DNA of 57,992 nucleotides. It comes from an uncultured bacterium (lineage in GTDB: Bacteria; UBP6; UBA1177). The notes under the pieces were generated by a model. That model was not told where the DNA came from and did not search any database. It saw nothing but the letters and a program-made list of their open reading frames with translations. The position numbers and the translations under genes were made by a program. Shown in pieces: positions 1 through 8,535 of the stretch (its first letter is position 1; each line of letters begins with the position of its first letter). Location of the stretch: assembly GCA_905235605.1 (NCBI GenBank), contig CAJOMF010000012.1, positions 1-57,992 on the forward strand, in the 5' to 3' direction.

Positions 1-704
1 ACATGCCCCGGGCGCAGGTGGTTGCCAGCGAATATGCCGCCTATGTGTTCACGCGACCAGGTGCCTATAAAACCATGCGTGAGCTCAATACGTGTCGTGC
101 GCAGGAAAAAGGTGAAGGCGACCATTACGTGGATGTCTATGACAATATTCCTGTGCACGTGGTGGTAAAAGACGGCGACACCTTCATGGTGGGCAATATG
201 GAATTCCAGGCTATTTCGGCGGTGGGGCATACGAAGTGCTGCATGGCTTATTGGTGCGCACACGAAGGCTTGCTTGTGTCCACAGAAACGGCAGGGGTGC
301 CCTGCGTAAGCATCCCTCAAAGCGTTGCCGTGCCTGACGACGTGCACTACATGATTGACCTTATCGAACTCATTAGCTTCCGCAGTGCGCTCGAGCATAT
401 TGAACGTCTGCGCGAACTTCCCACGCGCGTGTATGTTTCACCGCATTATGGCGTGCTTGTAGGTGCCGAAATTGACGACATGTGGGTTTCGGAGGGTTTC
501 TGGGCGGATTTCATTCGCGACTTTGTGGTGGGTAGGTACGAACAAGGTCAATCGGTTGAGGAAATTATTGCTGCCTACAAGGATATTTTTTACTGGGGTG
601 GTACGTCACCCTATCAACCCGAAGCGGCCTTCGACATTAATGTGTCCTATGCCATTCCTACCATCATCCGCGACTACTGTGGTGAAGAAAAAAGCAGCTC
701 GTAG
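1..704 (+). CDS. Metallo-beta-lactamase-fold hydrolase, 5' end missing
   Basis: The gene runs off the left edge. The visible 233 residues are the C-terminal part of a metallo-beta-lactamase-fold hydrolase. The third metal-ligand region reads GHTKCC, a later acidic position lies in STETAG, and a C-terminal histidine lies in SPHYG. The first family motif, HxHxDH, is absent and should lie upstream of base 1, so the methionine at base 3 is probably internal. The substrate cannot be told from what is visible. Codon use (mostly CGT/CGC for arginine) matches the next three genes and differs from everything after 3.4 kb. The gene sits 15 bases upstream of the alkyltransferase-like gene on the same strand. 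Confidence 0.6.
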   Translation, partial: MPRAQVVASEYAAYVFTRPGAYKTMRELNTCRAQEKGEGDHYVDVYDNIPVHVVVKDGDTFMVGNMEFQAISAVGHTKCCMAYWCAHEGLLVSTETAGVPCVSIPQSVAVPDDVHYMIDLIELISFRSALEHIERLRELPTRVYVSPHYGVLVGAEIDDMWVSEGFWADFIRDFVVGRYEQGQSVEEIIAAYKDIFYWGGTSPYQPEAAFDINVSYAIPTIIRDYCGEEKSSS

Positions 705-719
705 TGGTTGTAAGAATAT

Positions 720-1109
720 ATGGGGTCTTTTTCTGACAAAGTATTTGATGCGGTGAAGCAGATTCCCCGTGGCTACGTGACCACTTATGGTGACATCGCG
801 CGCGTTATTGGCAGCCCACGTTCAGCGCGCTATGTGGGTTGGGCCCTGCGCAACAATCCCAGCCCTTCTACAACAGCAACGCCCGAAGATGCCATTCCGT
901 GCCACCGCGTAGTGTTTAAGGACGGGCAGATTTGCGACAATTTTGCCTTTGGTGGGGTAGAGGTGCAGCGCCGTATGCTGCAGGACGAAGGCGTGATTTT
1001 TACGGACAACATGCATGTGGATATGAACCGCTGCCACTTTGCCTTCGTCACAGATACCCTTGGTCGTCCGACCGACATCGATTGGATCGTCGAATTTGGC
1101 GAAGACTAG
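720..1109 (+). CDS. Alkylguanine-DNA alkyltransferase-like (MGMT/ATL domain) protein
   Basis: This 129-residue protein consists only of the DNA-binding/active-site domain of O6-alkylguanine-DNA alkyltransferases. It opens with a helix typical of the family (VFDAVKQIPRGYVTTYGDIA) and carries the active-site motif PCHRVV at about residue 60. The cysteine is present, so it could transfer alkyl groups; ATL proteins have another residue there. There is no N-terminal Ada-like domain, and the length is that of the short MGMT/ATL form. It lies directly behind the metallo-hydrolase gene and converges on the zinc-ribbon gene. No strong ribosome binding site is visible before the ATG. Repair of alkylated DNA is inferred from family membership. 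Confidence 0.8.
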   Translation: MGSFSDKVFDAVKQIPRGYVTTYGDIARVIGSPRSARYVGWALRNNPSPSTTATPEDAIPCHRVVFKDGQICDNFAFGGVEVQRRMLQDEGVIFTDNMHVDMNRCHFAFVTDTLGRPTDIDWIVEFGED

Positions 1110-1143
1110 CTTTTAAATAGCTGGCTTCAGTAAGATTGGGCTG

Positions 1144-1488
1144 TTAACCGAGTGCGAGTGGTGAATTCCCTGCAAGCATCATCGGGACAATGTTGAAGAC
1201 GATGCTAAAGACGATGCCAACAACGGCGCCAATAATGGCAAAGCGTGCACGTTGGGGATTCTTTTTCCACCAGATAAGATAAAAGATTAAGCCGATAATG
1301 GGAATGAGAAAACTAATAACGCCGATGATAATAGAACTCATTTGGATGGCCGCATGAGTGCCAGCAACATTCCCAGCTTGGAAGGTCTGACCTTCTTCTG
1401 CCACCTCGTTATTCAGCGCTGCACCGCAGGAGGGGCAGGCTGCTAAACCTTCAGGAATGGGTTCTCCGCATGCTGCGCATTGTGTCAT
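1144..1488 (-). CDS. Zinc-ribbon membrane protein
   Basis: The 114-residue protein starts with a zinc ribbon (CAACGEPIPEGLAACPSCG: two CxxC pairs, residues about 4-22). A short linker and two hydrophobic membrane segments follow (about residues 50-80 and 85-110). This zinc-ribbon plus DUF4190-like membrane architecture is common in Actinobacteria and Firmicutes; its function is unknown. I chose the start at 1488 because AGGAAG lies just upstream on the minus strand. A longer reading from 1521 lacks such a site. It converges with the alkyltransferase-like gene, with 34 bases between the two stops. Confidence 0.65.
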   Translation of the reverse strand: MTQCAACGEPIPEGLAACPSCGAALNNEVAEEGQTFQAGNVAGTHAAIQMSSIIIGVISFLIPIIGLIFYLIWWKKNPQRARFAIIGAVVGIVFSIVFNIVPMMLAGNSPLALG

Positions 1489-1832
1489 GGAGCTTCCTTT
1501 CTCGTATTTATGAACGCGCAAATTGTATCACGACAGGTTTACGCAAACAGCTTTTCAGTCAATAGCTTACTCTTAATGAGCTGACGACAAAGGCTCCTCG
1601 GCAGGGGCACGCGGCAATTCAAGGTGCATCTTCCCCGCTTCAAGCACCCGTCTGAACTGCGGTTTTCCGTTCTCCCTCTTATATGCTCGCTTACCTAATA
1701 AATAACGTGCATTAATTGAAAGTGTGTGTATAATGCAATAGGATTATGGCTTTTCATAATCTGAGCAGTGTTTCAACAAAGTGGTTTGTTGACGGTGAAT
1801 ACAACGGGACTAGGTTCAAAAGGAGGATACCT
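1489..1832 (+). promoter_or_regulatory. 344-bp intergenic region with lactate permease promoter
   Basis: This divergent intergenic region holds a good -10 element, TATAAT at 1729-1734, pointing at the lactate permease gene about 100 bases downstream. No convincing -35 box is seen at the usual spacing. A strong Shine-Dalgarno sequence, AAAGGAGGA, lies at 1818-1826. It decides the start of the permease at 1833 rather than at the upstream in-frame ATG at 1746. The rest contains no ORF, RNA gene or repeat that I recognise. Confidence 0.45.
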
Positions 1833-3260
1833 ATGTATGCACTGATCGCTTTTATCCCGCTTGTTGTAGTTGTCGTGTTGATGATTGCATTCAACTGGCC
1901 AGCTACGCGAGCACTACCCTTGGCGTGGGCGCTGTCGCTCATTATCGCCGGGATTTTTTGGCAGCTGGGTCCTGTCGATATGACGGGTCTCACGCTGAGA
2001 GGCTTCTTGGACGCCTTCACAACCTTGTTTATCATTTTTGGCGCTATCTTAATTATGAACACGCTTTCCGCGTCTGGCGCCATGAGTGCTATCAACGGTT
2101 TGTTTAAGGGCGTGTCCAAGGACGCTCGTATCTTGGCAGTCTTGATCGGCTTCCTGTTTGGTGCCTTTATTGAAGGTGCTGCAGGTTTTGGTACGCCGGC
2201 CGCCCTGGCTGCACCGTTGCTGATTAGCGTTGGCTTCCCGCCGCTAGCTGCTGCGGTTGTCGCACTCATCTGCAATTCAACGCCAGTTTGCTTTGGTGCT
2301 GTGGGTACTCCGACCAACACGGCATTTGCCACAGTTAAGGATGCGGTTGTCGACGGTGGCGCGAGCCCCGATCAGTGGCTGATGGCCCTGACCCAGTGGT
2401 CCGCTTTTAACCTGACCGTTGGTTCGTTCTTTATGCTTATCATTTGCGTTGGTTTGATGTGCAAGGTGTTCGGTCCGAACAAGCGCTTCGGCGACGTTGT
2501 TCCTGTAATTCCGTTTATCATCTTTGTACTCATCGTATTCAATATTATCTATCTGCTTATTGCTACTTTCATTGGTCCCGAACTCGTATCCCTGGTTGCT
2601 GGTGTTATCACCCTGTTTGTTGGTTTGGCTGTAGCTCGTGCTGGATTCCTTCAGCCGAAGGAAATCTGGACCTTTGCAGAGAAGAGCCAGTGGGAAGAAG
2701 CCTGGCTGGCCAAGTCTGAAGTTTCGGAACCTAAGGTTTCCGACATGAACATCATCATGGCCTTCATGCCTTACTTCATCATTATTCTCGTGCTGGTTGG
2801 TACGCGTGTATGCCAGAATGTTGGTATGGAATGGGCAAACGCCATGAGGGCCTTCACCATTGGTACTGGTGAAAGCGGTATCATCCTTGGCCAAAACTGG
2901 AACTGGGCAGTTCTGTGGAGCCCTGGTCTGATCTTCGTCCTTACTGCCCTGCTTGTCATTCCAATGCATGGCATGAACGGTGGCGAAGTTAAGCAGGCCT
3001 GGATTAACTCCCTCAAGCAGGTTAAGGGCGCCGCTATCGCTCTGTTCTTTGGCGTTGCCATGGTTAACATCTTCCGTTACACCGGCATGACCAATCCCGA
3101 CCTCGTTCTTGTTGACGGTCTGGGCGCGGGCGCTTCCATGCTTACGGTTATGGCTAAGGGTCTGGCCGACCTGTTCCAGGGTGCGTACGTTATCGTTGCT
3201 CCGCTCATCGGCGCTGCACTTGCAGCATGCATCTGGAACTTCCTTTCGAAAGAGAACTAA
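1833..3260 (+). CDS. lctP: L-lactate permease family transporter (LctP)
   Basis: A 475-residue polytopic membrane protein of the LctP family, which imports L-lactate (and glycolate) with protons. The family region [19 protein letters not shown] lies at about residue 110, and further conserved glycine/asparagine-rich stretches follow ([20 protein letters not shown]). About 12 hydrophobic segments are visible from the N-terminus to the last residues. Most relatives have about 500-550 residues, so this is a slightly short member. The start at 1833 follows a very good ribosome binding site. The gene stands alone behind its own promoter. Codon use still matches the upstream genes, and the composition changes shortly after its stop. 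Confidence 0.88.
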   Translation: MYALIAFIPLVVVVVLMIAFNWPATRALPLAWALSLIIAGIFWQLGPVDMTGLTLRGFLDAFTTLFIIFGAILIMNTLSASGAMSAINGLFKGVSKDARILAVLIGFLFGAFIEGAAGFGTPAALAAPLLISVGFPPLAAAVVALICNSTPVCFGAVGTPTNTAFATVKDAVVDGGASPDQWLMALTQWSAFNLTVGSFFMLIICVGLMCKVFGPNKRFGDVVPVIPFIIFVLIVFNIIYLLIATFIGPELVSLVAGVITLFVGLAVARAGFLQPKEIWTFAEKSQWEEAWLAKSEVSEPKVSDMNIIMAFMPYFIIILVLVGTRVCQNVGMEWANAMRAFTIGTGESGIILGQNWNWAVLWSPGLIFVLTALLVIPMHGMNGGEVKQAWINSLKQVKGAAIALFFGVAMVNIFRYTGMTNPDLVLVDGLGAGASMLTVMAKGLADLFQGAYVIVAPLIGAALAACIWNFLSKEN

Positions 3261-3336
3261 ATTCTTATAAGCAGAATCACTATTTAAATTTTTTCCTTTA
3301 CGCTTGACATAGATTTTCATTATGATATTTTCCAGC

Positions 3337-3376
3337 GCCGTTGACTGTGTCCGGCCGCCGTTGACCTTGTCCGGCC
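3337..3376. repeat. Tandem 20-bp repeat at the composition breakpoint
   Basis: Two adjacent 20-base units, GCCGTTGACTGTGTCCGGCC and a copy with two changes, lie between the lactate permease and the GTPase gene, exactly where codon style changes. Short repeats containing TTGAC...TGTCCGG resemble the multiple terminal repeats of IS21-type elements. That comparison is from memory and no transposase is present. It may be the leftover end of an insertion sequence or an assembly junction. Confidence 0.55.
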
Positions 3377-3410
3377 ATATTTTTAATAACTTAACATTTG
3401 GAGGATTCAA

Positions 3411-4766
3411 ATGACAAAGAAGAAAGTTCTCATCATGGGTGCTGCCGGTAGAGATTTCCACAACTTCAACACCTATTTCAGACACAATCCTGAGTACGAA
3501 GTAGTTGCTTTCACGGCTACGCAGATTCCCGACATTACAGGAAGAAAGTATCCGAAAGAGCTCGCAGGCGAAGACCTTTACCCGAACGGTATTCCGATTT
3601 ATGACGAGACCGAACTTCCGAGACTTGTAAAGGAACTCGGCGTTGAAATCTGTGTATTCGCATACAGCGACATCCACTACCCGATAGTTATGAACAAGAG
3701 CGCGCTCGTCAACTCACTCGGCGCAGACTTTGTTCTTATGGGCTATGACAAGACGAAGATCAAATCATGCAAACCGATCATCTCGATCTGCGCTGTCAGA
3801 ACGGGCTGCGGCAAAAGCCAGACCACAAGATTCATCTATGATATTTTCAAGAAAATGGGCAAAAAGGTCGTTGCTGTTCGTCACCCGATGCCTTACGATC
3901 CAGACCTCAACAAACAGGCTGTTCAGCGCTTCGCGAAGATCGAAGACCTCAAAGCCAACAACTGCACCATCGAAGAAATGGAAGAGTACGAGCCGCACAT
4001 TGCTGCAGGCAACGTAATCTATGCAGGCGTTGACTACGAAGCTATCCTTCGTCAGGCTGAAAAAGATATCGACGGCGAACCCGATGTCATCCTCTGGGAC
4101 GGCGGAAACAACGATTTCCCGTTCTATGATTCAGACCTCAAGATCGTTGTCGTAGATCCTCTCCGTCCGGGTCACGAATGCTCATACTATCCCGGTGAAG
4201 TCAATGTCCTTATGGCTGACGTTATCGTCATCAACAAGATGGACAGCGCAACTCCGGAAGATATCGAAACAGTTAAGGCAAACTGCAAGAGACTTGCTCC
4301 GAACGCAGTCATTATCGAAGCTGACTCCGAACTTACCGTTGACGGCGACATCAAAGGAAAGAGAGTCCTCGTTGTTGAAGACGGCCCGACACTCACCCAC
4401 GGCGGCATGAAGATCGGTGCTGCAAGCGTAGCAGCTAAGAGATTCGGCGTTAAAGAAATGGTCGACCCGAAACCGGCAGCTGTAGGAAAAATCGCTTTCA
4501 CCTACAGAAAGTATCCGAACATCGGCGAAGGTATCCTTCCGGCTATGGGATACGGCGAAGAGCAGATGAAAGACCTTGAGACCACGATCAACGCTATCGA
4601 TGCTGACCTCGTTCTCAGCGGTACCCCGATCGATCTCGGCAGAGTCGTAAAAGTCAACAAACCGATCGTACGCGTCGGCTACGAACTTGCTCCGAGAGGA
4701 AACGGTGCAGAAATGCTCAAAGAAGCTGTTGAAAAACTTTTCAAATGCAAAGGCTGCTGCAAATAG
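3411..4766 (+). CDS. Cyclic 2,3-diphosphoglycerate synthetase-like P-loop GTPase
   Basis: The 451-residue protein resembles the cyclic 2,3-diphosphoglycerate synthetase/GTPase family. An N-terminal Rossmann-like part (MGAAGRDFHNFNTYFR) is followed by a P-loop at about residues 130-140 (RTGCGKSQTTR) and an NKMD GTPase-type guanine motif at about residue 280. The C-terminus ends in KCKGCC. In archaea the enzyme cyclises 2,3-diphosphoglycerate; bacterial homologues often lie next to carbamate kinase, as here, and their true substrate is uncertain. A ribosome binding site (GGAGGA) precedes the ATG. A strong terminator separates it from the carbamate kinase gene, yet the two are close and co-oriented. 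Codon use is AGA-rich, unlike upstream genes. Confidence 0.7.
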   Translation: MTKKKVLIMGAAGRDFHNFNTYFRHNPEYEVVAFTATQIPDITGRKYPKELAGEDLYPNGIPIYDETELPRLVKELGVEICVFAYSDIHYPIVMNKSALVNSLGADFVLMGYDKTKIKSCKPIISICAVRTGCGKSQTTRFIYDIFKKMGKKVVAVRHPMPYDPDLNKQAVQRFAKIEDLKANNCTIEEMEEYEPHIAAGNVIYAGVDYEAILRQAEKDIDGEPDVILWDGGNNDFPFYDSDLKIVVVDPLRPGHECSYYPGEVNVLMADVIVINKMDSATPEDIETVKANCKRLAPNAVIIEADSELTVDGDIKGKRVLVVEDGPTLTHGGMKIGAASVAAKRFGVKEMVDPKPAAVGKIAFTYRKYPNIGEGILPAMGYGEEQMKDLETTINAIDADLVLSGTPIDLGRVVKVNKPIVRVGYELAPRGNGAEMLKEAVEKLFKCKGCCK

Positions 4767-4787
4767 TTTTTTGTAACTGATTTTTTT

Positions 4788-4821
4788 AAAGAGGGGGCGC
4801 TTGTCCCCTCTTTCTTTTTTT
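4788..4821 (+). terminator. Rho-independent terminator after the GTPase gene
   Basis: A perfect 9-bp stem (AAAGAGGGG at 4788-4796 with CCCCTCTTT at 4805-4813) and an 8-base loop are followed by a run of seven T. It lies 21 bases after the GTPase stop and 13 bases before the carbamate kinase start. It should therefore reduce rather than couple expression of the second gene, unless read-through is intended. Confidence 0.85.
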
Positions 4822-4833
4822 GATGGAGTTTTT

Positions 4834-5772
4834 ATGAAAATAGTGATCGCGCTCGGCGGCAATGCCTTGATAAAACCGGGAGACAAAGGAACTGTCGAAG
4901 ATCAGGAAAGGAACATCCGCGCTTCAATGGACGGCATCGTGAAACTTATAAAGGACGGACATCAGGTCGTAATCACCCACGGAAACGGCCCTCAGGCGGG
5001 AGCGAGACTCATCCGCAACGAGATGGCCGAGACCGAAGTTTATCCCGATCCGCTCGTAGTATGCGTCGCAGACACACAGGGCAGCATGGGATATATGATC
5101 GAGCAGGGGCTTATGAACTGCCTCAGCAAAGCGGGATCCCGCGCAAAGGTCGCGACTTTGGTCACTCAGATCGAAGTCAACCCGCTAGATCCGGCATTCA
5201 AAAAACCGACAAAACCGGTCGGTCCTTTCTACAATCAGCAGAAAGCCCTGATGAAGATGAAAAACGGCTGGAAAATGGTCGAAGACAGCGGCCGCGGCTA
5301 CCGCAGGGTCGTTCCATCGCCCATGCCTCTCAGAGTCCTCAATCCGGAAGCCATGAACACCCTTATCGACGCAGGTTTCACCGTCATTACAGGCGGCGGC
5401 GGCGGAATTCCGGTATATCGCAGCAGGGACAAATCGGGTTATCAAGGGATCGACGCTGTTATCGACAAAGACTTGGCAAGCGTAATGATCGCGCAGACGA
5501 TCGATGCCGACATGGTCGTGATCCTCACCGGCGTTGAAAAAGTCGCGGTAAACTTCAAGTCCGACAAACCGACATGGCTGGATACTATGACTTCCGCAGA
5601 AGCCGAAAAGTATCTGGCACAGGGCGAATTTCCGGCAGGAAGCATGGGACCGAAGATAAAAGCGGCGATAGATTTCGTTAAAAACGACCGTGATAAAGTC
5701 GTTATCATCACTTCCGAAGACAAACTTACCGACGCAATGGAAGGCAAAACCGGAACAAGAATAGTCCATTAA
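4834..5772 (+). CDS. arcC: Carbamate kinase
   Basis: A 312-residue amino-acid-kinase-fold enzyme that makes ATP from carbamoyl phosphate in arginine, citrulline or purine fermentation. Family motifs are clear: ALGGNALIKPG at residues 6-16, THGNGPQAG at about 51, and VITGGGGGIPV at about 187. The length is standard. I start it at the ATG at 4834, after GATGGAG, because a longer reading would begin inside the terminator hairpin. No arginine deiminase or ornithine carbamoyltransferase gene is nearby; its partner here is the cPGS-like GTPase upstream. Cytoplasmic. Confidence 0.93.
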   Translation: MKIVIALGGNALIKPGDKGTVEDQERNIRASMDGIVKLIKDGHQVVITHGNGPQAGARLIRNEMAETEVYPDPLVVCVADTQGSMGYMIEQGLMNCLSKAGSRAKVATLVTQIEVNPLDPAFKKPTKPVGPFYNQQKALMKMKNGWKMVEDSGRGYRRVVPSPMPLRVLNPEAMNTLIDAGFTVITGGGGGIPVYRSRDKSGYQGIDAVIDKDLASVMIAQTIDADMVVILTGVEKVAVNFKSDKPTWLDTMTSAEAEKYLAQGEFPAGSMGPKIKAAIDFVKNDRDKVVIITSEDKLTDAMEGKTGTRIVH

Positions 5773-5789
5773 CAGATTTTGGTATTGGT

Positions 5790-6095
5790 ATGAAAAAAAT
5801 TGTCATTATTTCAATAATTATCGCAGCCGCAGTGGCGATTTTTGCGGTCGTTGCCGGGAAGAATGATGCTTTTAATCCGGTAGAAGCTGAAAATCCGGCT
5901 GTTGAAAAGAAAAATGAATCCGAAAATCTGAAAAAGGATATCAAAGTGCCGGTCAGAGCGATAAAAATGCAGAAAATCAAGCTCATTGACAAAGAAAAAT
6001 TCAAGGAAAACCTTAAAAAAATGAAAGAAAAACAGGGCAAAAATCCAGATAATGCCCCGGATTTTCAAAAAAAAGGTGAAAGCTGCGGCGAATAG
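5790..6095 (+). CDS. Small membrane-anchored, lysine-rich protein
   Basis: The 101-residue protein starts with a hydrophobic segment (residues 4-22) that is either a membrane anchor or a signal peptide. A strongly charged, Lys/Glu-rich region follows with heptad-like spacing (about residues 45-95) and a Cys near the end. No family is recognised. It lies 17 bases behind arcC on the same strand and converges with the next gene, with only five bases between the stops. It could be a periplasmic helical protein; the function is unknown. Confidence 0.5.
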   Translation: MKKIVIISIIIAAAVAIFAVVAGKNDAFNPVEAENPAVEKKNESENLKKDIKVPVRAIKMQKIKLIDKEKFKENLKKMKEKQGKNPDNAPDFQKKGESCGE

Positions 6096-6100
6096 CTGCC

Positions 6101-7690
6101 TCACATTCCGCTAACCATCAGAATTGCCTGTGATTTCAAAAATCTCACAGCCTCGTCGGAAATGTCGGCGATGCTTACCCAAAGTTCCCTTTTTCCGCCG
6201 TTTCTGATCATTTTCTTATGTGAAATGAACTCGGAGTAACCGATGTGGTTCTTGAGGAAAATATTTATGTCCGGCCATGCGTAATTGTTTCTGTTTTCCG
6301 ATCTGAAGCGGGATACGAATATCGAAGTCGAAGCCGAAAGATACGACGGAGCTTCTTCGGAATCGCTGTATGCCAGAGGGTGGAGCAGGATCTCCAGTTT
6401 CGGAAAGATTTTTTCGAGAACATCTTTCATTACGGGGTCTGAAACGACGATGCCCTTTAATTTTTCAACAGAGGCGATGTCATCGAAATCCTTTTCCACC
6501 AGATTCCCCGCAATGTAAATATAGTCGGAAAAACCTCTGGGAATATTGCGGTTGTAGATGAAAACGCACCGTTCGACGTTCTTGCTTTTGAAAGCGGCAA
6601 ATTTTTTGATGTCGTCTGAAATCAGGGTGATTTTTGCCCTTTCCGAGTATTTTCTGAAAGTTTTCTTCTTTTCCGGAGCATTCTCTTCTTTTGCCGGAGC
6701 CGGAAGCACTTCCTGAAGCGGCAGAGTGTAGATATGATGACGTGCTTTTTTGAGAAAGTCCTTTTCCTCTTCAGTATATCTGCAGATCATCAGAACTGAT
6801 TTGTAACCGCCTGAAATTTCAGCACAAAGCTTGGTGTTGTCGACTTTTCTCACATTTTTGGCATCGATCCATTTTCCTTTGTAGAAAGCGCCCGAATAGC
6901 CATAAAACCCGAGAAGGTCTTTGTCGAACATGACCGAAGAATTTTTGTCGAGAAGGAAAGAGTATGTCCTGCAGTCCTTTGTTTTCCCCGGTTTAAGTAT
7001 CTCCACTCCGACCGGATAGCGGTAATTCCATGATCTCTCAAGGATTTTGTCTCTGGCACATGCTGTTTTTACTTCCGGGAAAAAGGTCTTTTCCGAAAAA
7101 AGGAGAAACGGTGCATCGTTCGGCGCCTGGAGGTCGGGCTTCATTGAGACCGGGAATTCGAGTCCGGGTTTCGCCGTACTTTTCTCGCGGCAGCGGTTGT
7201 CGCAGTTGAAGCAGTGCTGCGGAACGCTTTTTCTCGAAAGGCAGAGCCCGAATTCTGCGATGCACGCCTTGTCTGAAACAAAATAAACCGGTTCCAGACC
7301 GTTCTCTTTCGCGAGTTTGAAATCAGCTTTTCCGCTGACAACGGGTATGACCGCTGAATCTTTGAAAAAATCAGGAAACGAGATCATCCTGAAATTTGAA
7401 AAAAGTGCGATCTTCCCGGTAAATCCGGCTTCACGCAGAGGTTTTACGATCGATGAATCAGTTAGAAAGACATAATCGAAAACGGCGCAATGCTGTAAAA
7501 AAAGATCAATGGGATAAGAATTTTTCTCGTAAAATACGGCTGTTACCGATTTTTTGCGCTTCAGCGAGGCAATAATGCGGTTAAATGTCTCAAACTCGTC
7601 AAAAAACGGAATTACAGGAATACCGTCGGGAATATTCTGCCGAAGATTGAATATCTGTTCGGGAAACCGGATAAAGTAGAAGTGTTCCAA
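6101..7690 (-). CDS. Hypothetical protein with a central cysteine cluster
   Basis: A 529-residue soluble protein that I cannot assign. The first 170 residues alternate hydrophobic strands and helices as in a TIM-barrel or Rossmann fold. A cysteine cluster follows near residues 166-190 (GLCLSRKSVPQHCFNCDNRC) that could hold a metal or Fe-S centre and is loosely reminiscent of U32-type proteins. A Lys/Glu-rich linker lies at about 335-355, and a second alpha/beta region runs to the C-terminus. It is 11 bases downstream of the small cysteine-containing gene and probably shares its transcript. U32-like is the best guess but weak. Confidence 0.5.
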   Translation of the reverse strand: MEHFYFIRFPEQIFNLRQNIPDGIPVIPFFDEFETFNRIIASLKRKKSVTAVFYEKNSYPIDLFLQHCAVFDYVFLTDSSIVKPLREAGFTGKIALFSNFRMISFPDFFKDSAVIPVVSGKADFKLAKENGLEPVYFVSDKACIAEFGLCLSRKSVPQHCFNCDNRCREKSTAKPGLEFPVSMKPDLQAPNDAPFLLFSEKTFFPEVKTACARDKILERSWNYRYPVGVEILKPGKTKDCRTYSFLLDKNSSVMFDKDLLGFYGYSGAFYKGKWIDAKNVRKVDNTKLCAEISGGYKSVLMICRYTEEEKDFLKKARHHIYTLPLQEVLPAPAKEENAPEKKKTFRKYSERAKITLISDDIKKFAAFKSKNVERCVFIYNRNIPRGFSDYIYIAGNLVEKDFDDIASVEKLKGIVVSDPVMKDVLEKIFPKLEILLHPLAYSDSEEAPSYLSASTSIFVSRFRSENRNNYAWPDINIFLKNHIGYSEFISHKKMIRNGGKRELWVSIADISDEAVRFLKSQAILMVSGM

Positions 7691-7701
7691 AATTCAGAAA
7701 C

Positions 7702-7944
7702 TTATTTCTTTTTGCCGGCTGCTCTTTTCGAAGCCTTAAGAGGATTGAGCTTCTTCGTAACAACTTTGACTTCTCTCTTTACATGGGAAGCGAAAGAGCA
7801 AACCTGATCATTTTCCCAATGAAATGAAGGATCTGCATATTTTTTGCAGAAGCTGCCTGCCTCTGTAGCTTCAACTTTGTCGCAGCCTTCGCAACGTTCG
7901 TCAACCGGAAGTTTTACTATTTTGTCGAAATCTTTGTTAGCCAT
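7702..7944 (-). CDS. Small cysteine-containing hypothetical protein
   Basis: An 80-residue protein with four cysteines (CEGCDK at about residue 18, then two single Cys) in an arrangement that could bind a metal ion, and a Lys/Arg-rich tail (KKLNPLKASKRAAGKKK). The start at 7944 follows GGAGGG on the minus strand; a longer reading from 7974 has no such site. It is the first gene of a minus-strand pair with the 529-residue protein and is divergent from the thioredoxin genes. No family is recognised with certainty. Confidence 0.55.
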   Translation of the reverse strand: MANKDFDKIVKLPVDERCEGCDKVEATEAGSFCKKYADPSFHWENDQVCSFASHVKREVKVVTKKLNPLKASKRAAGKKK

Positions 7945-8023
7945 TTTTATACCCTCCAAAATGGTTAGAACCAAAAAACCGCGACAGCATATTCAAAAAC
8001 TCGGAAATGTCAATATAATTTGG

Positions 8024-8051
8024 TTGTTTTAGATGAAAAACGCTGTATAAT
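8024..8051 (+). promoter_or_regulatory. Promoter of the first thioredoxin-like gene
   Basis: TTGTTT (8024-8029) and TATAAT (8046-8051) are separated by 16 bases and lie 34 bases before the ATG at 8086. The layout is that of a sigma-70-type promoter. Confidence 0.6.
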
Positions 8052-8085
8052 GTCCCGTTTTTTGTAATTTGTTAAGGTGAAAAAC

Positions 8086-8457
8086 ATGAGAAAGATTTTT
8101 ATTTTGCTTGCATGTGCAATGATTTCACTGCTGCTTTCAGCGGAAGATGTGAAGAAAAGCGAACGGTTTTATTTTTTCTATTCAGATTCCTGTCCTCACT
8201 GCCACGAGGCGATGCCGTTTGTGGACGAGTTGGAAAAAGAGTTCCCGAATATTGAATTTAAAAGGCTTGAACTTTCCAAAGCGCCTGAAAATATGGCGAT
8301 TTTCAATAAAAAAGTTGAAAAACTGGGAATCAAGGGCGGCGGAGTTCCGACTTTTGTTTTCAGAGACCAGTATATTGTCGGTTTCAAAAAGGGTGTTTAC
8401 GAGGAAAAAATCCGCGCGATGATCGGAAAAACGGCCCGAAAGCCGGTCAAGGAATAA
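8086..8457 (+). CDS. Exported thioredoxin-like protein (CPHC)
   Basis: A 123-residue exported thioredoxin-fold protein. It has a signal peptide (residues 1-22, MRKIFILLACAMISLLLSAE), a redox motif SCPHCHEA at about residue 38, and the cis-proline loop GGGVPTFVF near residue 86. CPHC is the DsbA-type active site, so it probably handles disulfides in the periplasm. The ATG at 8086 follows AAGGTG; an in-frame GTG at 8077 lies within that site. It is strongly similar to the thioredoxin half of the next gene but lacks its membrane domain, so the two look like tandem paralogues. Confidence 0.85.
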   Translation: MRKIFILLACAMISLLLSAEDVKKSERFYFFYSDSCPHCHEAMPFVDELEKEFPNIEFKRLELSKAPENMAIFNKKVEKLGIKGGGVPTFVFRDQYIVGFKKGVYEEKIRAMIGKTARKPVKE

Positions 8458-8471
8458 ATTCCGCTCTTTTT

Positions 8472-8499
8472 TTGTTAAAAAAATGTTTTTGGCTATGAT
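8472..8499 (+). promoter_or_regulatory. Promoter of the thioredoxin-CcdA fusion gene
   Basis: TTGTTA (8472-8477) and TATGAT (8494-8499) are spaced by 16 bases. They lie between two thioredoxin paralogues, 37 bases before the ATG at 8536, so the second gene can be transcribed separately. Confidence 0.55.
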
Positions 8500-8535
8500 T
8501 GCCGGATTTTTTGTTCCATAACTTTGGGGGTTTTT

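Noticed and set aside
3304-3326. TTGACA followed by TATGAT as a promoter of the GTPase gene
   Set aside because: Only 11 bases separate the two boxes, far from the usual 16-18; kept only as an unproven possibility.
2277-3677. Long minus-strand reading frame of 466 codons across the lactate permease end and the next gene
   Set aside because: It lies opposite two clear plus-strand genes and across an intergenic gap. Its peptide has no family features and no ribosome binding site.
4182-4886. Minus-strand frame of 234 codons over the GTPase end and the terminator
   Set aside because: It would run through a strong terminator hairpin and opposite a real gene; its composition is that of a shadow frame.
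8451-8472. Terminator behind the first thioredoxin-like gene
   Set aside because: GGAAT and ATTCC could pair, but with a loop of only two bases; too weak to call despite the T-run behind it.
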